Below are positions 26,996 through 36,260 of a DNA stretch of 64,000 bases, piece by piece. The translations under genes and the position numbers were made by a program. The notes beneath the pieces were generated by a model that made no database searches, had not been told where the DNA came from, and worked only from the letters and a program-made list of their open reading frames with translations. This DNA is from Promethearchaeota archaeon (lineage in GTDB: Archaea > Asgardarchaeota > Lokiarchaeia > Sigyniarchaeales > SOKP01): positions 1 through 64,000 of the forward strand of contig JAEOTS010000116.1 of assembly GCA_016839745.1 (NCBI GenBank), in the 5' to 3' direction. Position 1 is the first letter of the stretch, and the number at the start of each line of letters is the position of its first letter.

Positions 26996-28051
26996 ACGAG
27001 TATAATTATTCCATCTTATGCGTATACATTTATCAAAATCGATTATTTAAAGAATTTAATTATTGATGATGATACTTTAAGAAGATTGAAAACTGTATAC
27101 GATATTGAAACTTTTATAGACATCATAAAACCTTTTTATCCGAATATAGAGATAAAGGAATATACTATAGAAGAAATTGAAGGAGTTTTAATCAATAATT
27201 ATATTCAACTAATTGGAAAAGTTCAACAGTTTTCTCCTCTTAACATGAGAAAGTTCTTAAAAAACTATCTGATGAAGTTCGAAATTCAAAATCTCAAACA
27301 AGTTATCATCAGTTTAATTATAGGGATGGGACAAGAGGAAAGGAGAAAAAATATTAACTTCTTAGTTGAGGTCTATTTAGATAACACAGAATTCATTGAA
27401 GATTTGCTTAAACTCACCACTTTAGATGAGATTCAAATATTTCTTAAAAAATCTTTATATAATATTCCTATTAGAGAAGGGATCCTTTACTTTAAGAAAA
27501 ATAAAGAAATTTTTGTCCTGGAGGCATTTTTAGATCAACTATATTTTAATCATCTCAGAGAGCAATTAAAGAATTTAAATAAAAAAGAAAAAATAATGAT
27601 CTCATTATTTGTGAAGTATAAAACTGAGATTTATAACTTAAATGTGATTTATAGAGGAATTAAAAATAAAATCGATAGAAAATTACTATCACAATTTTTA
27701 GTGAATGATTATTTATTTTTAAATGAAGATAAACTCAACCATTTGTTAAATCTTAATACTCCTGACGATTTTCTCTCAAATGTGGAGTTATATCTTAAGA
27801 ATATAACAAAAACAGAGCAGATTTTTATCACATTAAAAATTGACCCTAAGCATATAATTAGGTCAATAGAACAATTTTATATTACTTATTATTTCAAGAA
27901 ATTTAAAATTAAAATCGACGATATTAACTTTTTCACAATATCAAAAATTTTGGAAGTCTTAATAAAAAAGGAAAAAGAAATCAAGTTTGATATCCTACCA
28001 AGAGTTATTAAAATCATTCATAAGAAGTTTAGAGGATTAAAAAAGTTATAG
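26996..28051 (+). CDS. atpC: A/V-type ATPase subunit C (d-like), probable ACG start
   Basis: Subunit C is the funnel linking the central stalk to the K ring. The track starts at TTG 27086, but the frame is open upstream and reads SIIIPSYAYTFIKIDYLKNL, matching the conserved subunit C N terminus (YAYxxxRxxxxxxxLL). No ATG, GTG or TTG exists in frame. The codon at the expected place is ACG (26996), 9 nt after the G of GGTG in GGTGAT (26984-26989). This is the same ACG-AGT-ATA context as in the dehydratase alpha gene. The rest of the protein (352 residues with this start) is helical, as expected. Confidence 0.85.
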   Translation, partial: TSIIIPSYAYTFIKIDYLKNLIIDDDTLRRLKTVYDIETFIDIIKPFYPNIEIKEYTIEEIEGVLINNYIQLIGKVQQFSPLNMRKFLKNYLMKFEIQNLKQVIISLIIGMGQEERRKNINFLVEVYLDNTEFIEDLLKLTTLDEIQIFLKKSLYNIPIREGILYFKKNKEIFVLEAFLDQLYFNHLREQLKNLNKKEKIMISLFVKYKTEIYNLNVIYRGIKNKIDRKLLSQFLVNDYLFLNEDKLNHLLNLNTPDDFLSNVELYLKNITKTEQIFITLKIDPKHIIRSIEQFYITYYFKKFKIKIDDINFFTISKILEVLIKKEKEIKFDILPRVIKIIHKKFRGLKKL

Positions 28052-28104
28052 ATATGAAATTAATCATTTAATAAATAAAAAATAGTAAATAAGGTGCTAG
28101 AATA

Positions 28105-28416
28105 ATGGAAATTTTTAAATGGGTTGAAGAAATCGAAAAAATTTATGATGATTTAATTGAGAAAGCTAAAAAAGAAAGTTTAGAAGATATCCGAAAAGCA
28201 AGGACTTCTCAAGAAAAAGAAATGGAAAATACAATTTATAAAAATCAAGAAATTATTAACGAGGCGCTAGCTAAAGTTTCCAAAGAGGTTAGTGAGAATT
28301 CTGAAAATTTTGAAGAATTATTAAAGAATTTATGTAATAAGATTGAAAAATATTACCAAGAAAATAAAGAAGGATTATCAAGTATACTATTTGAAAAATT
28401 AGGTTTTGATTTTTAA
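28105..28416 (+). CDS. atpH: A/V-type ATPase peripheral-stalk coiled-coil subunit (H/G-like)
   Basis: This 103-residue protein is almost wholly helical and charged, starting MEIFKWVEEIEKIYDDLIEKAKKES, like the AtpH/G coiled coils that pair with subunit E in the peripheral stalk. Assignment rests on size, heptad pattern and location between C and F. A good ribosome binding site (AAGGTGCTAGAATA-ATG) is present. Its stop overlaps the ATG of the next gene by one base. Confidence 0.78.
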   Translation: MEIFKWVEEIEKIYDDLIEKAKKESLEDIRKARTSQEKEMENTIYKNQEIINEALAKVSKEVSENSENFEELLKNLCNKIEKYYQENKEGLSSILFEKLGFDF

Positions 28417-28733
28417 TGCCGGATGCAAAAATACATGTCATTGGTTACGACGAGATAGTCTCCTTGCTTGGTCTTCTAGGTATCGAAGGGACTATAGCCA
28501 ATAATAAAGAAGAATTTATCAAAAAATTCGAGAATTTGATAAAAAGACCATCAATTGTAATGATAATTATAAATATGGAGTTGCCAGACGATACTTTTGA
28601 ATATATTATGGATTTTAAGATTAATAATAGGATTCCTTTTATATATCTTTTACCCGATATCTTTCAACCAGATATTAGAAATCACGATAAATTATTTGAT
28701 AGGATTCATGAATTAATAGATGAAATTATTTAA
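28416..28733 (+). CDS. atpF: A/V-type ATPase subunit F
   Basis: This 105-residue Rossmann-like protein has the subunit F opening IHVIGYDEIVSLLGLLGIEG and a central VMIIINMELPD strand, with a C-terminal helix (IHELIDEII) that would lie along the central stalk. Subunit F regulates ATP hydrolysis together with D. Its ATG overlaps the stop of the preceding stalk gene by one base (TAATG). Confidence 0.88.
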   Translation: MPDAKIHVIGYDEIVSLLGLLGIEGTIANNKEEFIKKFENLIKRPSIVMIIINMELPDDTFEYIMDFKINNRIPFIYLLPDIFQPDIRNHDKLFDRIHELIDEII

Positions 28734-28749
28734 TTGAAGGTGATTAGCC

Positions 28750-29472
28750 ATTAGTGAAGGACAAGAAATTAAGGGAAGGTTTGGGAAATTAGGGTTGTAT
28801 TTAATAAGCCAAGCAGAAAATGATATAAAGACCATTAATCAACAAACTCTCTTTCAAATAGCAGAAGCTAAGAAGAAAAACAAGGAGAGAACTAGAGAAA
28901 GTTCTTTAAAGATGAAAGCGCACTTTAATGAAACCTTTAACAAATTATTAAATAGCTCTCTATCTTCAACTCTTTTAAAAATTAAAGAAGAAGTATTGAA
29001 ATCTAAAAATAAGTTAATGTTAGAGCTTATTTCTGACTTAACAGATTTAATAAACAATAAAATAAAAAACAACTATCCAAATTACACTAAGTTTATACTA
29101 ACAATTCTTAAAAATATTAAATATATTGTTGATAAGCCACCAGAGATTATTATTACATTAAATTCAAGAGATTACGACTTTTTTAGCAATAATAATGAAC
29201 AAATAGAAGAAATTTTTAAGAATAAAGTCAAGCTAAAGAAATCGGAGAAAAAATTCACAGGTGGTTTTATTTGCGTTGTATTGTCAGGAAATATTTCATA
29301 TAATTATACGATTGAAAATCAGTTAAAAAAAAACACTTCAATTATAGAAATTGAGTTTTCAAAGATTTTTTCAGATTCAGAATCAGATATTAAAAAGCTT
29401 GAAAACGATTATGTTCAATTTATACAAAATCAAAAGTTAGCTGTAGATAATTACTTAAAGGATTATGAATGA
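28750..29472 (+). CDS. atpE: A/V-type ATPase subunit E, probable ATT start
   Basis: Subunit E forms the peripheral stalk with H. The track starts at an internal TTG (28795). Upstream the frame is open and reads ISEGQEIKGRFGKLGLYLISQ, with ATT at 28750 lying 5 nt behind the ribosome binding site GGTGAT (28739-28744). No ATG, GTG or TTG lies between them in frame. The N-terminal coiled coil (AENDIKTINQQTLFQIAEAKKK) and the C-terminal alpha/beta domain with GGFICV fit subunit E. It overlaps atpA by 8 bp. The ATT start is inferred from spacing and frame. Confidence 0.85.
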   Translation: MSEGQEIKGRFGKLGLYLISQAENDIKTINQQTLFQIAEAKKKNKERTRESSLKMKAHFNETFNKLLNSSLSSTLLKIKEEVLKSKNKLMLELISDLTDLINNKIKNNYPNYTKFILTILKNIKYIVDKPPEIIITLNSRDYDFFSNNNEQIEEIFKNKVKLKKSEKKFTGGFICVVLSGNISYNYTIENQLKKNTSIIEIEFSKIFSDSESDIKKLENDYVQFIQNQKLAVDNYLKDYE

Positions 29473-31306
29473 AACTAAAGAAGAGATTAAATCCGGATAC
29501 ATTTCATCCATAAATGGAACCTTAATAGAGATTAAGGGCTTAGAGGACCAAGTTCGACTTCATGATTTAGTAAGAGAATCTAAGCATAAAATTTTAGGTG
29601 AAGTAATCCAAATTTATTCTGATCATGTGATTGCAAAAGTGTTTGAAAACACTTTTAATCTAAAACTAAATGAAGAAGTACTAAGTTTACAAGAACCCCT
29701 ATCAATGGAATTAGGTCCGGGATTATTAGGTAAAATTTTTGATGGAATTCAGAGACCACTCGAAGCAACTTTTTTAAAGTCTGGAGGGGGTGGTTTTTTA
29801 GAGAGAGGTGCAGATATTCCTTCCTTATCAAGGAAGAAAAATTGGTCTTTTAAGCCATTACGGAAGATTGATGATTTTGTAAGCACGGGTTATGTTATAG
29901 GAGTTGTTCAAGAAACTCAACTTATAGAACACAAAATAATAGTACCAGTAGGAGTTTTTGGAAAAATAACTTATATAGCAGAGGAAGGGGAATATACTGT
30001 AATTGATGAAATTTATCGCCTAAAAAGAGGATCAAAAGAAAAATCCTTTAATATGATTCAGAAATGGCCAATTACTAAACATAGACCTTATAAGGAACGA
30101 GATTATCCTCAAGAACCGCTAGTAACAGGAATGAGAGTGATTGATTTATTATTTCCAATAGTAAAAGGAGGCACGGTAGCCGTTCCTGGTGGTTTTGGAA
30201 CTGGTAAAACAGTTATTCAACAATCTCTAGCAAAATGGTGTAATGCCGACGTCGTCGTTTATATAGGCTGTGGGGAGCGAGGAAACGAGATAGCAGATGT
30301 TTTAAAACAATTCTCTGAAATCACTGATCCTAAGACTGGTCATTCGTTACTAGAACGAATTGTTATCATTGCGAACACTTCAAATATGCCTGTTTCCGCT
30401 CGAGAAGCGAGTATTTTTTCTGGAGTTACTATTGGAGAGTATTACAGAGATATGGGTTATGATGTTGCCGTTTTAGCTGATAGCACTTCAAGGTGGGCAG
30501 AATCTCTGAGAGAAATCTCGGGGTTATTAGAAGAAATGCCCGCTGAAGAAGGATATCCGGCCTATTTACCTTCAAAAATTTCTAGTTTTTATGAAAGAGC
30601 CGGAATTGTTAATCTTTATGGGGATGAAGATTTAGGAAAAGAGAATTATGGTTCTTTAACTATTATCGGTTCAGTATCACCTCCTTCAGGAGATTTCAGT
30701 GAACCCGTAACTTCAACAACTAAGCGTTTTGTTCAAGCATTTTGGGCATTAGACGCAAATTTAGCTTACTCCAAGCACTACCCTGCAATAAATTGGCTAA
30801 ACTCGTACTCAAAATATCCTGAATCCATTTCTGATTGGTGGTATGAAAGAGATATTTATTGGCCTGAGATAGATATAGATTGGTATGAGTGTCGAAAACA
30901 AATAAATTACATTCTATCTCAAGAGAATGAACTAAAAAATATTGTCCAATTAGTTGGGGAAGAAAATTTACCTGAAAATCAACAATTTATCCTCTTTATT
31001 GCTAGAATAACGAGAAATAGCTTTTTAATTCAAAATGCATTTGATTCGATTGACTGCTTTACAGGGATTAAAAAATTAATTGGGTTCGTGAAACTTATTT
31101 TATTATTGTTTAACGAAGGTAAGCAATTAATAAATCAAGGATTTTTGATCGAAGAAATCAAGGAACTTAAAGTTGTAAATGATATCCTTAGAATTGGTCG
31201 ATCAGTTCCTAACGATGATTTTAAAAGATTAGAAAAATTAAGAACTAAACTGATTAATGAAATAGAAACTTTAAAGTTATTACATGGTGTTTTTAAGAAG
31301 AAATGA
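29465..31306 (+). CDS. atpA: A/V-type ATPase catalytic subunit A (copy 1)
   Basis: This 613-residue catalytic subunit has an N-terminal beta barrel, the non-homologous insert ([14 protein letters not shown] region), Walker A GGFGTGKT at about residue 242, the catalytic-Glu motif GCGERGNE at about 268, and [18 protein letters not shown]. The Walker A differs from the usual archaeal GPFGSGKT at the Pro and Ser positions. The start overlaps the end of atpE by 8 bp and its end overlaps the atpB ATG, so translation is coupled. All catalytic residues expected are present. Confidence 0.96.
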   Translation: MNETKEEIKSGYISSINGTLIEIKGLEDQVRLHDLVRESKHKILGEVIQIYSDHVIAKVFENTFNLKLNEEVLSLQEPLSMELGPGLLGKIFDGIQRPLEATFLKSGGGGFLERGADIPSLSRKKNWSFKPLRKIDDFVSTGYVIGVVQETQLIEHKIIVPVGVFGKITYIAEEGEYTVIDEIYRLKRGSKEKSFNMIQKWPITKHRPYKERDYPQEPLVTGMRVIDLLFPIVKGGTVAVPGGFGTGKTVIQQSLAKWCNADVVVYIGCGERGNEIADVLKQFSEITDPKTGHSLLERIVIIANTSNMPVSAREASIFSGVTIGEYYRDMGYDVAVLADSTSRWAESLREISGLLEEMPAEEGYPAYLPSKISSFYERAGIVNLYGDEDLGKENYGSLTIIGSVSPPSGDFSEPVTSTTKRFVQAFWALDANLAYSKHYPAINWLNSYSKYPESISDWWYERDIYWPEIDIDWYECRKQINYILSQENELKNIVQLVGEENLPENQQFILFIARITRNSFLIQNAFDSIDCFTGIKKLIGFVKLILLLFNEGKQLINQGFLIEEIKELKVVNDILRIGRSVPNDDFKRLEKLRTKLINEIETLKLLHGVFKKK

Positions 31307-32694
31307 GCGTCATTTATAAAAAGATAAAGAAAATTATTGGACCTTTAGTGTTTTTAGATAATAAACATGATGTACAATATGGTGAGATCGTCAAAATCAG
31401 AACGGACGATGGTAAAGAACGAACGGGCCAAGTTGTGAAAATGGACGAGAGTACAATAACTATCGAAGTATTTGAGGATACAGCTGGACTGTCTTCCGAA
31501 AATTCTACAATTACCTTCACTGAAGATTCATTTAAAATAAAAATATCTAGTGATATGTTTGGAAGGGTGTTTAACTCCTTAGGAAAACCGATTGATATCA
31601 ATACAAAACAAGTATTAGAATCTGATATTTTAACTGAAATAGAAAGAGATATAAATGGTTTACCTATTAATCCATTTGCTCGAGAATATCCTTCAGAAGT
31701 TATTCAAACAGGAATCTCTGTGATAGATGGTCTTTTTACGTTAATTAGAGGGCAAAAACTCCCAATTTTTAGCGATCAAGGAATGCCCCATAATTTATTA
31801 GCAGCACAAATTGTTACTCAAGCCAAAGTTTTAACCGAAGAACCATTCTTAATAATTTTTTGCGGGATAGGAATCATCCAAGATGAAGCAATTTTTTTCA
31901 TGAAGCGTTTTCAAGAGAGCGGAAACATTCAGAATATTATTTCTTTTATCAACTTTGCTGATGATCCAATAATGGAAAGATTAATTGTTCCTCGTGTAGC
32001 TTTAACTACCGCGGAATATTTTGCATTTGAAAAAGACATGCATGTTCTCGTAATTTTAATTGACATGACCAATTACGCAGAAGCATTGAGAGAGTTAAGT
32101 TCAGCTAAAGAAGAGATTCCTAGCAGGAAAGGATATCCCGGATATTTATATACTGATTTTGCATCTCTCTACGAAAGAACTGGAAAAATTAAGGGCAAAA
32201 AGGGAACTATAACACAAATTCCGATTCTAACAATGCCAGGAGGAGATATAGCCCACCCTATTCCGGACACTACTGGATATATTACCGAAGGTCAATTAGT
32301 TCTAAATCGCAATTTGGACAAAAAAGGAATCTATCCTCCGCTTGAGGTTTTAGCTTCTATTTCCCGGTTAATGAAAGATGCTATTGGTAAAGATACTACT
32401 AGGGAAGACCATGCGGATGTTAGTTCTCAATTATTATCTTCTTACTCCGCTGCTCTTGAAGTTAGAGACCTTATATCAATTGTTGGAGAAGATGGATTAA
32501 GTTTTAATCAGAAAGCATTATTGAAATTTGGAGAAGTTTTCGAGCAAACTTTTTTAAATCAAAGTCATTCTGAGGAAAGAGATATTAAATCAACGCTAGA
32601 TATAGCTTGGAAGGCTTTATCTCATATACCAAGGCATCAATTATTTAGGATTCATCAAGAATTAATCGATAAATATTATGTTGGAGAGGTGTAA
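31303..32694 (+). CDS. atpB: A/V-type ATPase regulatory/nucleotide-binding subunit B
   Basis: This 463-residue B subunit forms the hexamer with A. It has [19 protein letters not shown] at the N terminus, [17 protein letters not shown] in place of a P-loop (normal for B), the [31 protein letters not shown] segment near 245 and [13 protein letters not shown] near 325. The start overlaps atpA by 4 bp. Its TAA stop (32692-32694) is in the same frame as the downstream atpD, whose reading frame is open from the next codon. Confidence 0.96.
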   Translation: MSVIYKKIKKIIGPLVFLDNKHDVQYGEIVKIRTDDGKERTGQVVKMDESTITIEVFEDTAGLSSENSTITFTEDSFKIKISSDMFGRVFNSLGKPIDINTKQVLESDILTEIERDINGLPINPFAREYPSEVIQTGISVIDGLFTLIRGQKLPIFSDQGMPHNLLAAQIVTQAKVLTEEPFLIIFCGIGIIQDEAIFFMKRFQESGNIQNIISFINFADDPIMERLIVPRVALTTAEYFAFEKDMHVLVILIDMTNYAEALRELSSAKEEIPSRKGYPGYLYTDFASLYERTGKIKGKKGTITQIPILTMPGGDIAHPIPDTTGYITEGQLVLNRNLDKKGIYPPLEVLASISRLMKDAIGKDTTREDHADVSSQLLSSYSAALEVRDLISIVGEDGLSFNQKALLKFGEVFEQTFLNQSHSEERDIKSTLDIAWKALSHIPRHQLFRIHQELIDKYYVGEV

Positions 32695-32697
32695 CCA

Positions 32698-33339
32698 AAA
32701 GCGTCTTTTCGTGAATTCCGGCCCACCAAAACTAATCTACTCTCGCTGCAGAAGAGATTAAATTTTGCGGTCAAGGGTGAAAACTTTTTGAAATTTAAAT
32801 TAGAGCAATTAATGGTTGAGATCAAAGGAAATTGGGAAAATTATTTAAAGAGTCGTGAAATCTTTATCGATTTATACAAAGAAACTATGATTAAACTTCA
32901 TCAAACTTATAAAGAAATGGGAAAAAGAGACTTTAGCTTAGTCAGTAAGTTGAGTAAACTTCAATACAAACCTACGATAGATGTAAAGTATTTTAAAAAG
33001 ATTGGATCGTTAATTCCTGTAATTGAATATAAGTTGATAAAGGAGGAATTACTTCCTGCTTATTCATTTGAAAATTCAAGTCATTACCTTGATGACTTAA
33101 TAATAGTTTTAGAAATTTTTTTTGAACAACTCATTATCTTTGCAAAATTAGAAGATATAATGTTAAAGATCTCTCTGTCTTACAAGAAAATAAACCGAAG
33201 AATTAGAGGATTAAAAAATGTGATTATTCCTGAATTACAACTCGAAATAAAAAAAATAAAAGAGATATTAGAAGAAAACGAAAGAGAAAACTATGTTCGC
33301 TTAAAGAATACAAAAGACTTGATAACTAAAGAAATTTAA
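32698..33339 (+). CDS. atpD: A/V-type ATPase central-stalk subunit D, no recognisable start codon
   Basis: Subunit D is the rotor shaft. The track starts at TTG 32788, but the D signature begins well upstream: FRPTKTNLLSLQKRLNFAVKG (32716 onwards) matches the family's RPTRxxLLxLKxRLxxAxxG. Between the in-frame TAA of atpB (32692-32694) and this signature there is no ATG, GTG, TTG, CTG, ATT or ATA codon; the frame reads CCA AAA GCG TCT TTT CGT GAA. GAGGTG (32686-32691) at the end of atpB could act as a ribosome binding site with AAA (32698) or GCG (32701) as start. The listed start is therefore approximate. The body is a long antiparallel coiled coil, as expected. Confidence 0.82.
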   Translation, partial: KASFREFRPTKTNLLSLQKRLNFAVKGENFLKFKLEQLMVEIKGNWENYLKSREIFIDLYKETMIKLHQTYKEMGKRDFSLVSKLSKLQYKPTIDVKYFKKIGSLIPVIEYKLIKEELLPAYSFENSSHYLDDLIIVLEIFFEQLIIFAKLEDIMLKISLSYKKINRRIRGLKNVIIPELQLEIKKIKEILEENERENYVRLKNTKDLITKEI

Positions 33340-33356
33340 TTAGAAGTGATTTAAAA

Positions 33357-35681
33357 ATGGCAGAAAAAAGTGTTATGGTATTATTTAGGGTTAATATTAA
33401 TCAAAATTACAGGGATCTCCTCCTACAACATCTATCTCAACTATATTTGGTTCACATTAAAACTAGACCAGAAGAAAGTGCGAAATTTGAAAGGGATGAT
33501 GTTTTATTTGAGAGAATTAATAACTTGAGTCAGAGTTTAGAATCCTTATTTAAAAGTCTTGATATTACAGAATCTGATTTCCAAAAATTAAGTTTTGAAC
33601 CTGATGAGAGGAAAAAATTTGAAGTGAAAGATATTGACGATTTAATAAACCAACTTGTAAATGAAATTAATTATTATTCCAATCGGATTAATGAGTTAAA
33701 AAATAATCGTACTTCTATTGAAATTGAGCTAGAAAAAATCAACACAATCCATGGAAGTTATCTATTTTTAGAGAAATACAAGTTAACTCGAGATAAATTA
33801 ATGAAATTCAAACTTTTGGAATTTAAAGCCTTTACAACATTCGCAAAGAATCTAGAAAATATTGAAAATATCTTTGAATTCTCGCATTTTCCAAATTTTC
33901 TTCATTATGATTATCTAAGTAATGAAAGAATCGCATTTTTTATAATCTATCCTAAGGAAAACGAGGATGAATTTAGAGAAAGGATACGGCTAATTCACGC
34001 CGAAGAGGTACCGATTCTAAAAAAGTATTTACTCTCTGATGGGATAAACTTTCCTCGAATAGCAAAAGAAATCAAGTTTGTAATTACTTCTTTAAACAAA
34101 AATCAAAAGGAATTAGATAGATTAAGGGACGATCACCTCCTTCTGTTTGCTGCGGCTTATGAGATAGTAAAAAATCTGGAAGAATATAACTGGGTTTCTC
34201 ATCAATTCGAAGAATTATCCTTAAATCGATTAAGTTTGAGTTTTTACCTGCCTAAAGGCAAAGAGAAAGAAATCCAACAAGGGTTAATTGAGAAATTTGA
34301 AGATAAAATTACAATCGATTCGATCGATATTACAAAAAGTAAATTTGTAAGTCTGAAAGAGGATAGGGATCACGTACATTCTGGGAAGTCTAAAGATGCA
34401 AAAGAAGGAACAATTTCAAAAGAAGAAACAGCAGTGAAAGAAAAAGAAGAAGAAAAAAAAGATTTAAGACATTCTGCTCCTACTATCATGAGGAATAATT
34501 TCTTTGTGAGACCTTTTGAAACAGTTACTAAAATGTATGGGGTTCCTGCGTATTCAGAAATTGATCCGACCCCAATTATTGCTATAACATTTCCAATTTT
34601 GTTCGGGATAATGTTTGGAGATATTGGACATGGTCTTGTCTTAATTATTGCAGGTTTAGTTGGTGCGATAATTTATAGAAACAAAAAAGGAAAGGATTTT
34701 TTAAATTTTTGCTGGATCATTCTATATTGTGGTGTTGGAGCGGTGATAATTGGATTTCTTTACGGTGAATTTTTTGGAATGCACGAAATTAAGTTATTTA
34801 ATACAGTTTTCATGCATTTAGAACCTATGACGATTCCTATATTGAATATTACATTGTACAATCCCTTAGATAATATAATGTCAGTTTTTAAGTTTGCAGT
34901 CTTGGTTGGAGTGTTCCACCTTAATTTGGGCTGGTTCGTTCAATTTTTAAATTATTGGAAACAAAAAAGAAAATTCTTAGGTTTTACTGATTCCTTAATG
35001 AAAATATTGTTATTGACTGGAGGAACTATTCTAATTTTTACTTTTGGATTTGACGTTTATTCTTGGTTAGAACCTCAAGTAATATTCAACTTTGGAGCCT
35101 TTACATTTAGTACCTTTCCCATTTTATTGCCGCTAGTTCCAGGTTTACTCTTGATTGTGTTAAAACCTTTAGGTAAAGTATTACATATATCTTATTTGAG
35201 CGAAGAATCTGTTGGCGGACTTATTGGAGAAGGTACAATGGAGACTTTTGAAACGCTACTATCAATTATGAGTAACGTAGCGTCTTATATAAGATTACTA
35301 GCGTTAGCCCTAGCACACATATCATTAATGGTTGCAATCACAGCAATGGGTAATTTAGTTCAAGGTGAGGGTATAGTTAACGATATTATCAATCTCGTAG
35401 GTTCTATATTTGGGAATATGATTGTTATTCTGCTAGAAGGATTATTAGTCTTTATAAATGCTATCAGACTTCATTTCTATGAATTTTTCTTTAAATTTTA
35501 TCAAGGTAGTGGTGTAAACTTCATTCCATTCTATTCAGACGATATATATTCAGTAATAAATTTCAAGATAAGTAGCATTAAAGATGTAATATCCGAAGAA
35601 ATAGATAGAGAAATCGAGTCAAAAATAACTCAAAAAGACATAATGGAAGCAGAAAAACTTGTTTCTAAAAAATATATGTAA
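33357..35681 (+). CDS. atpI: A/V-type ATPase membrane stator subunit I (a subunit)
   Basis: This 774-residue protein has a cytosolic N-terminal half (about 1-395) with coiled coils that docks the peripheral stalks. A Lys/Glu-rich linker (about 340-375) follows, then about eight membrane helices. The essential Arg that faces the rotor Glu is in the helix NVASYIRLLALALAHISLM (about residue 645). The FGIMFGDIGHG motif opens the membrane part and ..IRLHFYEFFFKFYQGSG.. closes it. A strong ribosome binding site AAGTGATTTAAAA-ATG lies 17 bp after atpD. Standard for the family. Confidence 0.95.
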   Translation: MAEKSVMVLFRVNINQNYRDLLLQHLSQLYLVHIKTRPEESAKFERDDVLFERINNLSQSLESLFKSLDITESDFQKLSFEPDERKKFEVKDIDDLINQLVNEINYYSNRINELKNNRTSIEIELEKINTIHGSYLFLEKYKLTRDKLMKFKLLEFKAFTTFAKNLENIENIFEFSHFPNFLHYDYLSNERIAFFIIYPKENEDEFRERIRLIHAEEVPILKKYLLSDGINFPRIAKEIKFVITSLNKNQKELDRLRDDHLLLFAAAYEIVKNLEEYNWVSHQFEELSLNRLSLSFYLPKGKEKEIQQGLIEKFEDKITIDSIDITKSKFVSLKEDRDHVHSGKSKDAKEGTISKEETAVKEKEEEKKDLRHSAPTIMRNNFFVRPFETVTKMYGVPAYSEIDPTPIIAITFPILFGIMFGDIGHGLVLIIAGLVGAIIYRNKKGKDFLNFCWIILYCGVGAVIIGFLYGEFFGMHEIKLFNTVFMHLEPMTIPILNITLYNPLDNIMSVFKFAVLVGVFHLNLGWFVQFLNYWKQKRKFLGFTDSLMKILLLTGGTILIFTFGFDVYSWLEPQVIFNFGAFTFSTFPILLPLVPGLLLIVLKPLGKVLHISYLSEESVGGLIGEGTMETFETLLSIMSNVASYIRLLALALAHISLMVAITAMGNLVQGEGIVNDIINLVGSIFGNMIVILLEGLLVFINAIRLHFYEFFFKFYQGSGVNFIPFYSDDIYSVINFKISSIKDVISEEIDREIESKITQKDIMEAEKLVSKKYM

Positions 35682-35716
35682 CTTATACTTTTGATTTTTA
35701 AGTAGGAAATTATACA

Positions 35717-36226
35717 ATGAAAAATGAGAATAACCAGAGAGGAAGATTTGTAAAAACATTAATTCTAATCATTTATTTAGTTTTTGTTGTTTTCCTCTTC
35801 TATATTTTATTTATATTTGGGATTAATCCAGTTATTATAGTATTATTACTCATATGTATATCTTCAATCATTCTAGGAATTTTCTTTAGACAAAAAAAAA
35901 AATCAATTTATTCAGAATTATATCCTGATAAAAAACGAAATAAAATTCAGCGTCCTCCTAGAAAGTTAGAATTGAACATTGAAACAGATTCTGAGAAATT
36001 AGTACAAAAAAAATTGAGAAATGTGGACCTGAATTTTAAATATCGCAAATCTCTTATCAATAAATGCGAAAACTGCGGAATGATGATAACTGGTTACAAG
36101 AAAAGGTGTCCTACATGTGGTAAGGATTTTGAATTAAAAGAAGTAATCAAGAAATGCAAAACATGTGGAATGATGATTCCCAAATCTACAAAAAAGTGCC
36201 CAATCTGCGGAACGCGAACATTATAA
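35717..36226 (+). CDS. Membrane-anchored double zinc-ribbon protein
   Basis: This 169-residue protein has two hydrophobic helices at the N terminus (about 13-38 and 40-55), a basic linker, and two near-repeated zinc ribbons at the C terminus (CENCGMMITGYKKRCPTCG and CKTCGMMIPKSTKKCPICG). Each ribbon has two CxxC pairs. It sits between atpI and the second atpA on the same strand, 35 bp from each, so it is part of the operon. Its role is unknown; an assembly or regulatory factor for the ATPase is one possibility suggested only by context. Confidence 0.75.
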   Translation: MKNENNQRGRFVKTLILIIYLVFVVFLFYILFIFGINPVIIVLLLICISSIILGIFFRQKKKSIYSELYPDKKRNKIQRPPRKLELNIETDSEKLVQKKLRNVDLNFKYRKSLINKCENCGMMITGYKKRCPTCGKDFELKEVIKKCKTCGMMIPKSTKKCPICGTRTL

Positions 36227-36260
36227 TATTTAAAATAGATAAAAAATTGAGATTATAAAA

